Shown here piece after piece: positions 6,748-8,722 of a stretch of 8,722 bases of DNA (position 1 is the stretch's first letter; every line of letters starts with the position of its first letter). Source of the DNA: an uncultured Verrucomicrobiota bacterium. GTDB taxonomy: Bacteria; Verrucomicrobiota; Verrucomicrobiia; Opitutales; Opitutaceae. The stretch covers positions 1 through 8,722 of the forward strand of contig CAIXIZ010000094.1 in assembly GCA_903919625.1 (NCBI GenBank), given 5' to 3'. A program made the translations under genes and the position numbers. The notes beneath the pieces are model-generated. The model was not told the DNA's origin, did not search any database, and saw only the letters and a program-made list of their open reading frames with translations.

Positions 6748-6777
6748 CCGGCGGCGGACGGTGGTGCCCGCCGCCGG
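6748..6777 (-). other. GC hairpin between the PstS-like and PEP-CTERM genes
   Basis: A 10-base-pair perfect inverted repeat (ccggcggcgg at 6748-6757 pairing with 6768-6777) with a 10-base loop lies in the 91-base gap between the two genes. No T run follows on the minus strand (ACTCCGAAAACC), so it is not a classical intrinsic terminator. It could protect the 3' end of the upstream message, as intercistronic hairpins do in operons where the first, substrate-binding gene is made in excess, or act as an attenuator. Confidence 0.6.
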
Positions 6778-6810
6778 TTGGTCCGGGTCATCAGGATGGA
6801 GCCGCTTCGC

Positions 6811-8109
6811 TCAGAACGGCGAATTGCCGACGCCGACGAAGGTGACATCGCCACCCTCAAACTGGCGGCCAACCGCCATCGTCGAGAGCACTACGCCAAC
6901 CTGGGCGGCGTCGGTGTCGTGAATCTGTTTGGCAATCGCATCGGCCGCGTCTTTGGCCACTCCGCTGAAGGTGGTGCGATACATCAGATGCTCATACGCC
7001 CAGAAGGTGTACTGGCCTTGCTGCACCGCCGAGTTGCTGAAGGGCACACCATTGTAGCTCAGAGCCACCCCGCCCGCTGCGATGGCGGTGGCCGCGTCAG
7101 AAATCCCGAGGTAGCCGATGACGAAGCTGGCCAACGAGGGCAGGGTCGGCTTGGCCAGATCACCCGCCATGGTGCCACCGCTGGCATAACCGGAGTGACC
7201 TGCGGAGTAGGTGATGCTGTTCACCGTGTTGGCCGGAAAGGGATTCAGGGCGGTGATGACCGCGGCCAGCGTGCCCGTGCCGAAAGTCGGCGCGTACTGC
7301 AGCGGGGTTGACTGGATGCCAAAGCCGGGTTCCGCAAACGAAACCAGCCTGGTGCCGGAGTCTTCGTCACGACCGAACACAAACACGCCGGTATTCTGGT
7401 CGGCCGCATTGTTGGTGAACTGTGAGAGGGGCAGTCCGCCATTTAGGAGGTTGTGGGCCTGCAACGTGGTGATATTGGTGACATTGGCGAAATTCGACGA
7501 GGCGGTGGTGGTGCCGTCAAACGTGCTCGCATTGCCGCGCACCCATTCGAAAGGAACCACGCCAACCACGTTGTCCACCAGGGTGGACTGCGTCGCATTC
7601 ACGCCCAAGGCCGACAGGAAAACGGTGCCATTGAAAATGGAAGAACCCTGGAAACTGTCCGACATCGTGACCTCGGGATTGACGGTTTCGGTCACCGGGG
7701 TGCCGGAGATCAAGGTGCCGCCGTTGTAGCTATAGCTGCCCACGGTGCCGGAAAGGCTCACCGAAGACATGGTGTTGCCGGTGGTCGGAAACGACTTGGT
7801 GATGACCGGGCTCTGCTGGGCCACGGTCTGGATGCCACCGGTCGAGCCGGTCCAGTCGACCTCAATGACCACGGATTGCCCGGCCGAGGGGCCGGACTTA
7901 AGCGTGCCGGCAAACACGGCCGTGCTCGCCCCCTTCAGGCTGGAGCCGGTGTAAGCGCAGGTCGGGCTGTTGAGGCTGTTGATGATGGCCGCGTGCGCTG
8001 ACGCGCGAAAGGCGGTCGAGCCAACGATGTGGATGGTGGTGGTGGCGGACGCCAGGCTGGCGGACGCCAAGGCGAGCAGACCCGCCGTGAGCATTTTGAA
8101 CGTTTTCAT
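6811..8109 (-). CDS. PstS-like periplasmic substrate-binding protein
   Basis: A 432-residue exported protein of the phosphate-type (PstS-like) binding-protein fold. Residues 1-22 are a signal peptide ending ASLASA. TTTIHIVGSTAFRASA (23-38) corresponds to the first strand and ligand loop of PstS. VDWTGSTGGIQ (85-95), VTMSDSF (147-153) and FGRDEDSGTR (245-254) resemble the ligand-contact loops, the last being close to the R-x-x-GSGTR type signature. FVIGYLGISDA (329-339) and GVALSYNGVPFSNSAVQQGQYTFW (347-370) with YEHLMYRT (372-379) match the C-terminal PstS pattern. The ATG at 8107-8109 has an AAGGA ribosome site 10 bases upstream. At 432 residues it is longer than E. coli PstS (about 350). 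No PstC, PstA or PstB is in the window. Pho-box-like repeats lie upstream. Phosphate or another oxyanion is the likely ligand; a sensory or surface role is possible. Confidence 0.72.
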   Translation of the reverse strand: MKTFKMLTAGLLALASASLASATTTIHIVGSTAFRASAHAAIINSLNSPTCAYTGSSLKGASTAVFAGTLKSGPSAGQSVVIEVDWTGSTGGIQTVAQQSPVITKSFPTTGNTMSSVSLSGTVGSYSYNGGTLISGTPVTETVNPEVTMSDSFQGSSIFNGTVFLSALGVNATQSTLVDNVVGVVPFEWVRGNASTFDGTTTASSNFANVTNITTLQAHNLLNGGLPLSQFTNNAADQNTGVFVFGRDEDSGTRLVSFAEPGFGIQSTPLQYAPTFGTGTLAAVITALNPFPANTVNSITYSAGHSGYASGGTMAGDLAKPTLPSLASFVIGYLGISDAATAIAAGGVALSYNGVPFSNSAVQQGQYTFWAYEHLMYRTTFSGVAKDAADAIAKQIHDTDAAQVGVVLSTMAVGRQFEGGDVTFVGVGNSPF

Positions 8110-8119
8110 TGTCTGGATT

Positions 8120-8124
8120 TCCTT
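8120..8124 (-). promoter_or_regulatory. ribosome binding site AAGGA of the PstS-like gene
   Basis: AAGGA on the minus strand lies 10 bases before the ATG at 8107-8109. It supports this ATG, rather than the in-frame Met at residue 6, as the start. It is the clearest Shine-Dalgarno sequence in the window, since the other genes have weak or no matches. Confidence 0.7.
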
Positions 8125-8231
8125 GAGGGTTGTTGAGCTGCGGTTGAGTTGTCCTGATAGACTCTGGCTGGGCCACCACCTCACGGATGCTTGGTGCAGC
8201 CCAATTACTGCCCGCAGACTAACCGGCCTCT

Positions 8232-8271
8232 GCAACAATTTGGCGTCACCCATGCGACAAATGCGTGACAA
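8232..8271 (-). promoter_or_regulatory. Pho-box-like direct repeats, proximal cluster
   Basis: On the minus strand TTGTCAC (8265-8271) and TTGTCGC (8254-8260) are 7-base repeats separated by 4 bases (11-base period). A third, TTGTTGC (8232-8238), lies exactly two periods on; the intervening slot 8243-8249 is degenerate. This is the layout of PhoB boxes (7-base CTGTCAT-like repeats with 4-base spacers), in the orientation expected for transcription toward the PstS-like gene. The distance to the start codon is 122 bases. A weak -10-like CAAATT lies 11 bases past the 8254-8271 pair. Confidence 0.6.
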
Positions 8272-8467
8272 ATGCCCGATTGGGGGAACCCACCGGAAGC
8301 CGCCTGGGTTTGTTTGCATGGGCGCGGGCGGCGTTTCCGCCACCCGCGCCGTTTCGCAACTGAGCATCCCCGAATGGACACCCAGAAAATCGCCGGTCAC
8401 TTGCGCGGCACTGCCAAAACACCAGCCACGCGACGCACATCGCCTCCGGACAGTCTGGCCCGGAACT

Positions 8468-8518
8468 GTGACAGTTTCGCGGCATAATCGTAACAAACGG
8501 GTGACAATCATGTGACAA
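8468..8518 (-). promoter_or_regulatory. Pho-box-like direct repeats, distal cluster, with candidate -10
   Basis: On the minus strand TTGTCAC (8512-8518), TTGTCAC (8501-8507) and TTGTTAC (8490-8496) are three consecutive heptamers at an exact 11-base period. CTGTCAC (8468-8474) lies exactly two more periods on. This matches the PhoB box layout and nearly its consensus. A -10-like GATTAT (8484-8489, 4 of 6 matches to TATAAT) begins 11 bases after the first pair, the spacing used in PhoB-activated promoters where the box replaces the -35. If used, the leader RNA would be about 370 bases and would include the proximal cluster. Confidence 0.68.
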
Positions 8519-8650
8519 AGTTCCAGAACAGCCGGGCCATCCCTTGTATCTATATTATGGATTCTATCCGACCGCACCGCGGCCGGCGGAAGGTTCCTCC
8601 GGCGGATTGCCGGGGTTCGCAAAATAGCCTGACAACCTCTGCCCCAGATT

Positions 8651-8707
8651 CCCGCTTCTCCCGAAGCGGGCTACGAGGGGAATGTCGCCCGGCTCGGGAG
8701 AGCCGGG
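8651..8707. repeat. inverted pair of REP-like palindromes
   Basis: Two 24-base units lie in opposite orientation with a 9-base spacer: 8651-8674 on the plus strand and 8684-8707 on the minus strand. Each folds into an 8-base-pair perfect stem with loop TCCC (stems 8651-8658/8663-8670 and 8688-8695/8700-8707), followed by GGGC(T/G)AC. The units differ at five positions, and four of these are paired changes that keep the stem. The arrangement resembles the paired, inverted REP units (BIMEs) of enterobacteria. Confidence 0.75.
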
Positions 8708-8722
8708 ACGGATCGTGCGTCA

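Larger units (their letters stand above)
8110..8722. other. 613-base region without a supported gene, upstream of the PstS-like gene
   Basis: No convincing protein-coding frame is present on either strand. The interval holds the ribosome site, two Pho-box-like clusters (8232-8271 and 8468-8518), an A/T-rich patch (tatctatattatgg near 8546-8560) that contrasts with the GC-rich surroundings and could be a promoter core on either strand, and an inverted pair of palindromes at 8651-8707. An open frame from 8557 to the window end on the plus strand has no recognisable family and crosses the palindromes, so I did not annotate it. Confidence 0.7.

Noticed and set aside
8557..8722. Plus-strand open frame from ATG at 8557 running off the window end
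   Set aside because: It crosses the REP-like palindromes, is Arg/Gly/Ser/Pro-rich and matches no family I recognise; an A/T-rich patch before it could be a promoter, but the evidence is too weak.

Overview
The window is a GC-rich bacterial fragment in which every gene I can support lies on the minus strand, so it reads from high to low coordinates. The PEP-CTERM sorting signals, the fusion of DUF2341 and LamG domains to an ExbB proton channel, weak Shine-Dalgarno sequences and GC-rich repetitive spacers suggest a Gram-negative member of the Planctomycetota-Verrucomicrobiota group, most likely Verrucomicrobiota. This placement rests on family knowledge and was not checked by a search.

Layout in transcription order: (1) 8722-8110 is a 613-base leader without a supported gene. 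It holds an inverted pair of REP-like palindromes (8651-8707) and two clusters of 11-bp-spaced TTGTCAC-like heptamers that look like Pho boxes (8468-8518 and 8232-8271). (2) 8109-6811 encodes a secreted PstS-like substrate-binding protein. (3) 6719-5874 encodes a PEP-CTERM protein, followed by a near-perfect intrinsic terminator (5818-5846). (4) 5817-5307 is a repeat-rich spacer with a heptamer minisatellite and degenerate GGAAT-type repeats. (5) 5306-4338 encodes a second, paralogous PEP-CTERM protein. (6) 4330-2588 encodes a TpsB/FhaC-type outer-membrane transporter. (7) 2547-649 encodes a DUF2341-LamG-ExbB fusion. (8) 630-226 encodes a canonical ExbD. (9) 209 to beyond the window start encodes an ExbD-like protein whose membrane anchor lacks the usual proton-path aspartate.

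Genes 5 to 9 are separated by only 7, 40, 18 and 16 bases and probably form one operon. It combines an energised inner-membrane ExbB/ExbD motor carrying a large periplasmic lectin-like domain, an outer-membrane two-partner-type pore, and a sorted surface protein. The PstS-like gene with Pho-box-like elements suggests that at least the upstream unit responds to phosphate limitation. No PstCAB permease, TonB, TonB-dependent receptor or TpsA exoprotein is seen in the window. The working idea is an envelope system for binding or exporting material under phosphate stress. That idea is inference; the domain calls and the repeat spacing are direct observations.
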